A stretch of DNA of 5,210 nucleotides from JAMXLO01 sp036494925 (GCA_036494925.1 DASXNR010000120.1:1-5210), one strand, 5' to 3'; shown: positions 1 through 5,210, numbered from the stretch's first letter. Numbers and translations: made by a program. The notes: a model not told the origin generated them from the letters alone.

Positions 1-2
1 AG

Positions 3-242
3 CGCCGGGAGGCACGGCATGCGGCGACGCCGGAGCGTGTAGCGTGCCAGCCGGCGCGTCTGGCGCTACCCACGCTGGTGTTCCGCTCCTGCCAATGGAT
101 CGCGGACGACTGCACGCAGCGCCCCTGGCGGTTCTGCGACGCGGCGGCGGTCGCCGGCAAGCCGTACTGCTCCGAGCACCTGGCCCGTGTGTTCGTGCGC
201 CGGCCGCACGCTGGCGCCGCTTCGTATGGGGTGCGGTGGTGA
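3..242 (+). CDS. GcrA-like regulator, C-terminal part (5' truncated)
   Basis: This frame is open from the window edge to TGA at 240-242 and gives 79 residues without a start, so the N-terminus lies upstream. The segment has C30-Q-W, F44-C45, and K-P-Y-C56-S-E-H59, the spacing C-x14-C-x10-C-x2-H seen in the C-terminal part of GcrA proteins (typically C-K/R-W-P-I-G ... F-C-G ... P-Y-C-x-x-H), and it probably binds zinc. In Caulobacter GcrA the N-terminal domain binds DNA at CcrM-methylated GANTC sites and the C-terminal part contacts sigma-70 domain 2; only the sigma-contacting part is visible here. The usual W-P-I-G reads W-I-A-D, so it is a divergent, phage-type copy. Its TGA overlaps the GTG start of the next gene by four bases. 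The family match is recognised by pattern, not by search. The DNA-binding domain cannot be checked in this window. Confidence 0.8.
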   Translation, partial: RREARHAATPERVACQPARLALPTLVFRSCQWIADDCTQRPWRFCDAAAVAGKPYCSEHLARVFVRRPHAGAASYGVRW

Positions 243-649
243 GCGGCGTGGTCACCGCATCGCTGCTGCCGGACCTGCCGCTCGCGGTGCGCCAGCACGA
301 GGAACGATCGCTGCAGGAAACCGTGATGCAGTTCCTCGACCTGGCGCTGCCGCCCGATGCCGTCGCCCACCACAGTCCAGGCGAGGGCAAGCGCACCAGA
401 CGCGCACAGGGCGAGTTGAAGCGCTCGGGATACAAGGCCGGTTGGCCTGATATCGAAATAGTGTGGCGCAACCACTCCAACATCTTCATTGAGTTAAAGA
501 GCGCGCGTGGTGTGATGTCGGATGCACAGCGGCACACGCAGCGGCGGCTGACCTATTGCGGCTGCGTTGTCCTGATGTGTCGCACGCTGGCTTGTGTTGA
601 GACCAGCTTGCGCGAACTGGGCGTACCGTTGCGGGCGAGCGTGTCATGA
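239..649 (+). CDS. VRR-NUC domain nuclease
   Basis: A 136-residue protein of the VRR-NUC branch of the PD-(D/E)XK nuclease superfamily, found as small stand-alone proteins in many phages. Family members cut branched or structured DNA; the substrate here is unknown. Visible core: a conserved acidic residue near the start (E21/E22 before S-L-Q), the K-R-S-G-Y-K-A-G-W-P-D71 motif, the E85-L-K87 catalytic pair, and the following S-D-A-Q97 helix. These correspond to the metal-binding D and E-x-K of the fold and all are present, so it should be active. The frame is open back to an ATG at position 44, but that would overlap the gcrA-like gene by about 200 bases and adds residues unlike the family. 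The GTG at 239 makes a GTGA overlap with the upstream stop and gives the normal family length, so I chose it. No clear Shine-Dalgarno precedes it, which fits translational coupling. Confidence 0.88.
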   Translation: MSGVVTASLLPDLPLAVRQHEERSLQETVMQFLDLALPPDAVAHHSPGEGKRTRRAQGELKRSGYKAGWPDIEIVWRNHSNIFIELKSARGVMSDAQRHTQRRLTYCGCVVLMCRTLACVETSLRELGVPLRASVS

Positions 650-1533
650 GTGCGTACATCCCGCCGCCTGCGCGTATTGAGGTACGCAATGATGTCGCCA
701 CATTCAATCCGGTGCATACGGGAGAAAGGCTAGCGCACCTCGAGGCCGACATCGTGCTGTGGCGCAAGCTTAAGGAGTGGGGAAAGCTCGACGACGCGGT
801 AGCCGAGAAGATCGCTGAGCAGGCTGCGTTCGTTGCCAACTGGGGCAGTCGCGTCAGGCCCAACCATCGACCGGAAAGTAACGCCGAAGCGGGTTACTTA
901 TCGGTTGCTGAGGCTGAGATCGAATGGGGCTTCAGTCAGCAGGATGTATCGCGCTGGCGCACTTCGCTGAAGAACCGCGAAGCCTACCACGCGCGGATCG
1001 CGCTGGGCGCTTATCGTGCGGCTGGCCTGGAGGCCGCCGAGAACCACCGCGCCGAGGGCACTGGCGAAAACGAGTGGTTCACGCCGCCAGAATATATCGA
1101 GGCAGCGCGCGAAGTGATGGGCGGGATCGACCTCGATCCTGCAACGCACAGCGCCGCGCAGCTCACTGTCCAGGCGTCGCAGTACTACACCAAAGCGGAC
1201 GATGGCCTGTCGCTCTCGTGGCATGGCCGTGTGTGGCTCAACCCGCCCTATGCACAGCCGTGGATTGCGCGGTTCGTTGAAAAGCTGACGGACGAGTTCA
1301 GCGAGGGCGGCGTGGAGCAGGCCGTCCTGCTGACCCACAACTACACCGATACCACTTGGTTTCACCGCGCTGAAGCCAGCGCCGATCTGCTCTGCTTCAC
1401 CCGTGGCCGCATCCGCTTCGTCGATCTCGACGGCTCGTTGTGTGCACCGACGCAGGGCCAGGCGTTCTTCTACTTCGGCAGCGAGGCAGAAAAGTTCCGA
1501 GACATATTCAGCAAATTCGGGTTTGTCCGATGA
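646..1533 (+). CDS. Phage DNA N6-adenine methyltransferase (Dam family) with N-terminal HTH-like domain
   Basis: A 295-residue protein. Residues about 138-295 form the phage DNA N-6-adenine methyltransferase domain: E-N-E-W-F-T-P (141-147), D-L-D-P-A-T (162-167, the cofactor-side motif of this family), V-W-L-N-P-P-Y (196-202, catalytic N-P-P-Y), L-T-H-N-Y-T-D-T-T-W-F-H (229-240), F-T-R-G-R (251-255) and Q-G-Q-A-F-F-Y-F-G (270-278). It would transfer a methyl group from S-adenosylmethionine to N6 of adenine; the target sequence cannot be read from the protein. Residues about 28-135 are mostly helical with a W-G-F-S-Q-Q-D-V-S-R-W-R segment (94-105) resembling a helix-turn-helix, a likely sequence-recognition or ParB-related add-on. 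The ATG overlaps the upstream stop as ATGA at 646-649, and the end overlaps the next gene the same way. Likely role: modifying phage DNA against host restriction or mimicking host methylation (inference). Confidence 0.9.
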   Translation: MSAYIPPPARIEVRNDVATFNPVHTGERLAHLEADIVLWRKLKEWGKLDDAVAEKIAEQAAFVANWGSRVRPNHRPESNAEAGYLSVAEAEIEWGFSQQDVSRWRTSLKNREAYHARIALGAYRAAGLEAAENHRAEGTGENEWFTPPEYIEAAREVMGGIDLDPATHSAAQLTVQASQYYTKADDGLSLSWHGRVWLNPPYAQPWIARFVEKLTDEFSEGGVEQAVLLTHNYTDTTWFHRAEASADLLCFTRGRIRFVDLDGSLCAPTQGQAFFYFGSEAEKFRDIFSKFGFVR

Positions 1534-2195
1534 TGCAGCAATCCGTCAAATACATCCAAGGACGGCGCGGCGAGATCGTCGCCTGCGCGGTGTTGGCAGA
1601 CGAGGGATGGGGAGCTGTCCCGACTGCCGAGCTAGGCGGCCCATTGGCCAACCGCGCGCCAGTGCAGTTGCAACTTCAGACGCAGAACGTCGTGCTCGCT
1701 GATTTCGACATCAGCAAACTTGGACGCCCGCGGCTGTGGCTGGAGGCGAAGACCAAGGGGCACTTTTTCATGTGGCGCAAGACGCGCCGGAAGCAAACCG
1801 GCATCGAGGCTCGTCTGTTGCCGCATTATCTGCGCCTGCAGGATCTCTCTGCGGCGCCGGTGGTCATCTGCATGATCGACATCGAGACCGGCGATGTTCT
1901 CGCGGCCCCGCTTCGGGCGCTCGGGGAGCCGCGGCTTTCGACGAATGACGCCTATCCGGTCGCCAACTGGGACCGGGATCGGTTCGTCCGGTTGCGGACT
2001 TTGAACCCGCACCGGCTCAAGAACCTGCTGGAGCATCACACGCTGCCGCCTCCTGTTACGCGGAAGGTGTTACAGCAGACGCTGGATTATCTCCGGCCGC
2101 AGTATGGCGACCAGGGTGAGTTGCGGCTGTTCCATTCCGATGTTGTTGCGGAATGGGCGCGGCGGCAAACGCAGCCTGAGGTGGTGCACGCATGA
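1530..2195 (+). CDS. Probable PD-(D/E)XK nuclease-fold protein
   Basis: A 221-residue protein I do not recognise as a named family. The N-terminal half reads like a restriction-endonuclease fold: G-R-R-G-E15 at the start of a helix, then V-V-L-A-D58-F-D60 before a strand, then R-L-W-L-E72-A-K74-T-K, matching the E...D...E-x-K arrangement of this superfamily. A K/R-rich stretch (W-R-K-T-R-R-K-Q-T, 82-90) and a hydrophobic strand P-V-V-I-C-M-I-D-I (110-118) follow, as in related Holliday-junction-resolvase-like nucleases. The C-terminal third is charged and mostly helical, of unknown role. The start is the ATG at 1530, which makes an ATGA overlap with the methyltransferase stop; a second ATG follows at 1533. 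The reading frame extends upstream to 1440, but those codons lie inside the methyltransferase gene. Its place between two methyltransferases would suit a DNA-processing or restriction-like nuclease. The fold is reasonably likely; activity and substrate are inference. Confidence 0.62.
   Translation: MMQQSVKYIQGRRGEIVACAVLADEGWGAVPTAELGGPLANRAPVQLQLQTQNVVLADFDISKLGRPRLWLEAKTKGHFFMWRKTRRKQTGIEARLLPHYLRLQDLSAAPVVICMIDIETGDVLAAPLRALGEPRLSTNDAYPVANWDRDRFVRLRTLNPHRLKNLLEHHTLPPPVTRKVLQQTLDYLRPQYGDQGELRLFHSDVVAEWARRQTQPEVVHA
2178..2184 (+). promoter_or_regulatory. Ribosome binding site for the 94-residue gene
   Basis: GAGGTGG ends seven bases before the ATG at 2192, inside the end of the preceding gene. 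It supports that start in addition to the ATGA overlap. Confidence 0.55.
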
Positions 2196-2476
2196 CGCTC
2201 TCGGTCACCCTCACCGCACGCGACGGCCTCGGCGTGGGCGTGCTGGCCGACCACCCCGCCAAGCCGCAGGTGATCACGCAGCGGGTGCCGGGAGCGACCG
2301 GCGAGGCGCCGCGGCTGCGCGTCGACCTGTTCGACGGCCGCGCCCAGATCGGCGGCGGCGTGCTGCACGCGGAGCGGGGAGTGTGGCGGGGTACGTGTTC
2401 CGAATTCGCCGGCACGTGGCACGTGTCGGGCGCCTGCGGTTCCGGCGTGCTCGAGTTCCGGGAGCGCGCGCCATGA
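2192..2476 (+). CDS. Small hypothetical protein (94 residues)
   Basis: Function not recognised. The protein is rich in glycine, valine and charged residues in an alternating pattern (for example S-V-T-L-T-A-R, L-R-V-D-L-F-D-G, G-V-L-E-F-R) that suggests a small beta-sheet protein. There is no signal peptide, membrane segment or known motif; two cysteines are present (C69, C82). It is supported as a real gene by ATGA overlaps at both ends (2192-2195 and 2473-2476), a good ribosome binding site, and its conserved position in the chain. Its DNA is markedly GC-rich (one 60-base stretch at 2281-2340 is about 82% by hand count), richer than the nuclease gene before it, which may mean a separate origin or strong third-position bias. 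It may work with the methyltransferase that follows, but nothing in the sequence proves this. Confidence 0.7.
   Translation: MTLSVTLTARDGLGVGVLADHPAKPQVITQRVPGATGEAPRLRVDLFDGRAQIGGGVLHAERGVWRGTCSEFAGTWHVSGACGSGVLEFRERAP
2460..2464 (+). promoter_or_regulatory. Ribosome binding site for the intein-containing methyltransferase
   Basis: GGGAG lies eight bases before the ATG at 2473. It decides that start over upstream in-frame codons reaching back to 2104, which run through the two preceding genes in another frame and encode arginine/proline-rich sequence unlike the family. Confidence 0.6.
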
Positions 2477-4947
2477 TCCGCATGCTGCACGGCGACTGCA
2501 GAGACGTGCTGCCGACGCTGGAGGCGAACAGCGTTCATTGCGTTGTCACCAGCCCGCCGTATTTCGGGCTGCGCGATTACGGCACCGGCACGTGGGAAGG
2601 CGGCGACGCGGCGTGCGATCACGCATTCGACCGTACGCTCGGTGGGCGCGCATCTACGCTGCAAGGCGGCAAAGCCACCCAGATAGCGGCGAGCGTCTAT
2701 CGCGAATGCTCGTGCGGTGCGCGGCGCATCGACCAGCAGATCGGGCTGGAGGCATCGCCGGACGCCTACCTCGCCACGATGGTAGCGGTGTTTCGCGAGG
2801 TGCGCCGCGTGTTGCGCCCCGATGGCGTGTGCTGGGTCAATGTCGGCGACTCGTTTTCATCAGGCAACAGCGGCCAGCGCGTGCGCAACAGCAATGGCGG
2901 CATGAGTAGTGGAGACGGCGACAGAACCCAGGCCAATACATCCGCCAATCCTGGCCGCGCGGCGGATCGCACGCTTGCACCGAAGCAACTGATGATGATG
3001 CCAGCGCGCTTGGCCATTGCGTTGCAGGCGGACGGTTGGTGGCTGCGCAGCATGCTGCCGTGGTGCCTGTCGGGCGGCACGCGCGTCTATGTGCGCTGCC
3101 AGAAGGGCGAGATGCCCATGACGATCAAGGACATGGTGCGGCTCGATCCGACTACTGTGCAGCTTTGGAATGGCGAACGGTGGACGCAAGCGGTCGGGTG
3201 GTGGAAGACCGAACGCCCCGACAAGACCTATGAGATAGAGTTGCGAAGCGGGCAGCGCATCGGTTGCACCGCTGAACACGTGTGGCCTGTCGAGCCGGCG
3301 GGGAATATCCGAGCGGATGAACTGAAGGTCGGAGATGTAATCCGGACTTGTCAGTTGCCAGAACCGCCAACCCCAAAGGCTCCGTCTGCCTTGGACGACG
3401 AAATGATCGGTTGGTTTGTGGGCCTGTATATCGCGGAAGGCTCACGCTTCGAGCGCGAAATACACATCGCCAGCCATGTAAAGGAGGAGGGACGATTTGC
3501 CAGACTTCGCGCGCTGGCTGACGCATTTCATGGCAGCATGACGCTGTTCAAGAAGACCGAGAACAGCACAAACGTAACCTTGCATGGCCCGATCCTGCAC
3601 GGGATTATAGACACCTATGTGTCCGGGCGTGTCGCATCGGATAAGCACCTCGGACCCCGATGCTGGCAACGCTCGAATGCTTTCCTTCGGGCTGTGCTCG
3701 ACGGTTATCTCTCAGGTGATGGGCATTGGGATGAGCAGAACCGCCGCTGGCGGCTGGGCTTCTGCAACAATGACGAGTTGGTGGCAGACCTGCGGACGAT
3801 CTGCGCGCGCTTGAACGTCACGATCAGGCTGCGTCGCGTCATGCATAAGCTGAACGGCGACCTATTCCCCGGCTATCGCGGAGAGATCAGGTTCGATCGG
3901 GCGCCGCAGTTAGAGGGTATGGGGCGGTTTCCTGCCAAGGATGACGGCGAGATCGTGGAGATTCGTGAGAGCCGCGCGCGACAGTTCTGGGATATTGAGG
4001 TCGCCGACGAGCCACACTTGTTTGCGCTCGCGTCTGGTGTTCTCACGCACAACTGTAAGCGCAGCGCGATGCCGGAGAGCGTCACCGATCGGCCGGCTAG
4101 TGCCGTGGAGTATGTGTTCCTGCTCACGAAGTCGGCGCGGTATTTCTGGGATGGCGAGGCGGTGAGGCGCGGCGCGGAATACGGGCGACGCGAAGGCACG
4201 AATTGGAAGCGGCCACGCGAAAGCGATCCGGACGACAAGCGGCGAGATGCGCCAGCGACCGTCAGCGGCGGAGATGGTGGCTCCCGCAACATGCGCAACA
4301 GCGACCTGTTCTACGACAGCCTGGAGGACGCGCCAGAGCCGGCACCACGGACGGAACGGAGAGCCTTTCGCACCGGCAGGGCGTATGTGACCAACCCTGA
4401 CGCTGTTGCGCAACGCGAGTGGCCACAGCGCGAAGCTCCCGAGCCCCTTGGCCTGATCTGCGACGATGCCGGCTCCCCGCTGGCGCTGGACGTGAACCCG
4501 GCGGCGTTCAGTGCCGCGCACTTTGCGTCTTTCCCGCCTCGCCTGGTCGAGCCGCTGATCCGCGCCGGCACTTCGGAGCGCGGCTGCTGCGCTCAGTGCG
4601 GTGCACCGTGGCGGCGGACGGTGGAGCGCACCGCCATGGTGATCGACCGCAGCGAGCGGACGCACAGCATGGGCCGCACGCGCGCCAGCGGCACGATGCT
4701 GGAGCCACCGACATGCACCACCACCGGCTGGTCCCCTGGCTGCGCGCACGATGCGGCGATCGTCCCGGCCACGATCCTGGACCCGTTTGCGGGCGCCGGC
4801 ACGACGCTGCTGGTCGCCGACCGGCTGCAGCGCGACGCGATCGGCATTGAGCTGAACCCGGCGTATGGCGCGATGGCTGATGCCCGCGTGGTGGACGACG
4901 CGCCGCTGCTGGCCTGGGGCGCGGCGCAGCTGGAGGCCGCGGAATAA
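2473..4947 (+). CDS. Beta-type DNA methyltransferase precursor containing an intein
   Basis: An 824-residue precursor that should splice to a 494-residue S-adenosylmethionine-dependent DNA methyltransferase (N-extein 197, C-extein 297 residues). The N-extein starts M-I-R-M-L-H-G-D-C-R-D-V-L, followed by catalytic T-S-P-P-Y-F-G-L-R-D-Y-G (26-37), a Cys/His-containing insertion (C48, H50, C79, C81), and R-E-V-R-R-V-L-R-P-D-G ... N-V-G-D-S-F. The C-extein has K-R-S-A-M-P-E-S, a probable zinc ribbon (C706, C709, C748, C757), F-P-P-R-L-V-E-P-L-I, and the cofactor motif D770-P-F-A-G-A-G-T-T. The order SPPY before FAGAG marks the beta class. SPPY is common in N4-cytosine enzymes but also occurs in adenine enzymes of this phage family, so the target base is uncertain. 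Both exteins look complete, so the intein is the only interruption. ATGA overlap with the upstream gene; the stop TAA at 4945-4947. Likely role: protecting phage DNA (inference). Confidence 0.93.
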   Translation: MIRMLHGDCRDVLPTLEANSVHCVVTSPPYFGLRDYGTGTWEGGDAACDHAFDRTLGGRASTLQGGKATQIAASVYRECSCGARRIDQQIGLEASPDAYLATMVAVFREVRRVLRPDGVCWVNVGDSFSSGNSGQRVRNSNGGMSSGDGDRTQANTSANPGRAADRTLAPKQLMMMPARLAIALQADGWWLRSMLPWCLSGGTRVYVRCQKGEMPMTIKDMVRLDPTTVQLWNGERWTQAVGWWKTERPDKTYEIELRSGQRIGCTAEHVWPVEPAGNIRADELKVGDVIRTCQLPEPPTPKAPSALDDEMIGWFVGLYIAEGSRFEREIHIASHVKEEGRFARLRALADAFHGSMTLFKKTENSTNVTLHGPILHGIIDTYVSGRVASDKHLGPRCWQRSNAFLRAVLDGYLSGDGHWDEQNRRWRLGFCNNDELVADLRTICARLNVTIRLRRVMHKLNGDLFPGYRGEIRFDRAPQLEGMGRFPAKDDGEIVEIRESRARQFWDIEVADEPHLFALASGVLTHNCKRSAMPESVTDRPASAVEYVFLLTKSARYFWDGEAVRRGAEYGRREGTNWKRPRESDPDDKRRDAPATVSGGDGGSRNMRNSDLFYDSLEDAPEPAPRTERRAFRTGRAYVTNPDAVAQREWPQREAPEPLGLICDDAGSPLALDVNPAAFSAAHFASFPPRLVEPLIRAGTSERGCCAQCGAPWRRTVERTAMVIDRSERTHSMGRTRASGTMLEPPTCTTTGWSPGCAHDAAIVPATILDPFAGAGTTLLVADRLQRDAIGIELNPAYGAMADARVVDDAPLLAWGAAQLEAAE
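3064..4053 (+). mobile_element. Intein with LAGLIDADG homing endonuclease, inserted in the methyltransferase gene
   Basis: A 330-residue in-frame insertion (precursor residues 198-527). Splicing motifs are all present. Block A starts with the nucleophile C1-L-S-G-G-T-R-V. Block B is G67-C-T69-A-E-H72 (T-x-x-H). Block F is W-D310-I-E-V ... H318-L-F-A-L. Block G is S-G-V-L-T-H329-N330, followed by C+1 of the C-extein. This is the class 1 pattern: N-S acyl shift at Cys1, transesterification to Cys+1, Asn330 cyclisation and ligation of the exteins. The central part carries an endonuclease domain. Removing the insertion joins M-L-P-W to C-K-R-S-A-M-P-E-S, restoring a conserved segment of the methyltransferase family. 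By hand count, sampled 60-base lines inside are 53-68% GC against 60-82% in the exteins and neighbouring gene, which suggests acquisition from elsewhere. Since all splicing residues are intact, I expect it to splice. Confidence 0.95.
3376..3933 (+). other. LAGLIDADG homing endonuclease domain of the intein (approximate bounds)
   Basis: Two LAGLIDADG helices are visible: I-G-W-F-V-G-L-Y-I-A-E125-G (intein residues 115-126) and A-V-L-D-G-Y-L-S-G-D219-G (210-220). They are about 94 residues apart, the normal spacing for a single-chain, pseudo-dimeric enzyme. Each ends with its metal-binding acid (E125 and D219), so catalysis is probably retained. A basic stretch before the second motif (K194-H-L-G-P-R) fits intein block D. 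The enzyme would recognise and cut intein-less alleles around the junction C-T-G-C-C-G-T-G-G / T-G-T-A-A-G-C-G-C, allowing the intein to spread by gene conversion. Domain edges are inferred from where splicing blocks end and begin. Confidence 0.88.
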
Positions 4948-5048
4948 TGGACCGCCGCCTCCTGCAAAAATGCGCCGGCATAACCGTGTTGCCGACCCGA
5001 TCCGCGTCGCTTCGGATGTCGTTCTGTAACCGGAAGGAGAATACATCT
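4948..5048 (+). other. Short spacer between the methyltransferase and the last gene
   Basis: This is the only non-overlapping gap in the window (about 100 bases). It holds an imperfect inverted repeat, A-T-C-C-G at 5000-5004 with C-G-G-A-T at 5013-5017, extended by C-G-A-C (4993-4996) and G-T-C-G (5018-5021) across a three-base bulge. No T-run follows, so it is not a convincing terminator. An in-frame ATG at 4947-4949 overlaps the TAA stop and would extend the next gene by 34 residues. No convincing -35/-10 pair is visible. Confidence 0.4.
5034..5039 (+). promoter_or_regulatory. Strong ribosome binding site deciding the start at 5049
   Basis: AAGGAG, within GGAAGGAGA, lies nine bases before the ATG at 5049. 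It is the best Shine-Dalgarno match in the window and argues for this start over the in-frame ATG at 4947. It also shows that this gene is initiated independently, unlike the coupled genes upstream. Confidence 0.75.
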
Positions 5049-5210
5049 ATGACCAAGGCGAGTACCCAACAGCAACTAAAGAGACACAAGGTGGCTAGAA
5101 TGATGGTGGCTCCGCGGTCACCCAGATTCCCGGTCGCCGTAGATCAGAACACCATCGATGACGCAGTTCGGCGTAGCAGCTCCCATTGCATGATTGCCGA
5201 GGCCGTCAAA
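5049..5210 (+). CDS. Conserved phage-type hypothetical protein, N-terminal part (3' truncated)
   Basis: The first 54 codons of a gene running off the window. The sequence opens with a basic, glutamine-rich tail (M-T-K-A-S-T-Q-Q-Q-L-K-R-H-K) and then V-D-Q-N-T-I-D-D-A-V-R-R-S-S-S-H-C-M-I-A-E-A-V-K split across residues 31-54. The S-S-H-C-M-I-A-E-A-V segment resembles, from memory, small uncharacterised proteins found in phages and prophages of Proteobacteria; I know of no function for them. The start at 5049 is chosen because of the strong ribosome binding site; starting at 4947 would add a 34-residue leader of unconvincing composition. A further in-frame Met pair lies at residues 18-19. Its own ribosome binding site and the preceding spacer set it apart from the overlapped operon upstream. 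Confidence 0.72.
   Translation, partial: MTKASTQQQLKRHKVARMMVAPRSPRFPVAVDQNTIDDAVRRSSSHCMIAEAVK

Noticed and set aside
44..238. Upstream extension of the VRR-NUC gene to the ATG at 44
   Set aside because: The same bases encode the conserved zinc-knuckle segment of the GcrA-like protein in another frame, and the extension is not similar to VRR-NUC proteins.
2104..2472. Upstream in-frame extension of the methyltransferase
   Set aside because: It runs through two overlapped genes in a different frame, encodes arginine/proline-rich sequence, and the ATG at 2473 has a ribosome binding site and a family-typical N-terminus.
3064..4053. Group I intron or free-standing homing endonuclease gene instead of an intein
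   Set aside because: The insertion stays in frame at both ends with Cys1 and His-Asn-Cys junction residues, has no stop codon, and carries protein-splicing blocks, so it acts at the protein level.
4989..5017. Possible promoter: TTGCCG with TCGGAT 17 bases later
   Set aside because: The -10 match is poor (three of six), and the host sigma preference is unknown.
4993..5021. Hairpin as an intrinsic terminator
   Set aside because: The stem is only five paired bases plus a bulged extension and no T-run follows; such repeats occur by chance in GC-rich DNA.
3910..5046. Long open frame on the minus strand (378 codons)
   Set aside because: It lies opposite the intein end and C-extein, is arginine/alanine-rich with no recognisable motif, and is explained by high GC on the complementary strand.

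Overview
The window looks like part of a bacteriophage or prophage genome whose host is probably an alphaproteobacterium. The evidence is the high GC content, tightly packed genes on one strand, two phage-type DNA methyltransferases, a VRR-NUC nuclease, and the C-terminal end of a GcrA-like regulator, a protein type typical of Alphaproteobacteria and their phages. A hand scan finds only three GANTC sites (the CcrM/GcrA recognition sequence) against about 38 GATC sites, which fits that host. There are no rRNA, tRNA, CRISPR or insertion-sequence features, and no structural, lysis or integrase genes, so lytic phage and prophage cannot be told apart here.

Layout, all on the + strand: (1) 3-242, 5'-truncated GcrA-like protein with a CCCH zinc-knuckle pattern; (2) 239-649, VRR-NUC nuclease; (3) 646-1533, phage N6-adenine methyltransferase with an extra N-terminal helical/HTH-like domain; (4) 1530-2195, probable PD-(D/E)XK nuclease-fold protein; (5) 2192-2476, small protein of unknown function; (6) 2473-4947, beta-type (SPPY...FAGAG) DNA methyltransferase split by a 330-residue intein (3064-4053) that carries a LAGLIDADG homing endonuclease; (7) about 100 bases of spacer, then 5049 to the window end, the start of a small conserved phage-type protein with a strong ribosome binding site.

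Genes 1 to 6 are linked by five successive 4-base stop/start overlaps (GTGA once, ATGA four times), so they form one translationally coupled operon. The theme is DNA modification and cleavage: two methyltransferases alternate with two nucleases, behind a regulator whose cellular homologue responds to adenine methylation. This suggests a phage module for protecting or marking its own DNA, processing DNA, and possibly steering host transcription; the link between the genes is inference.

The most notable element is the intein. It appears intact in both splicing and endonuclease motifs and interrupts the methyltransferase within its conserved W-x-K...MPES segment, so protein splicing should be needed to make an active 494-residue enzyme.
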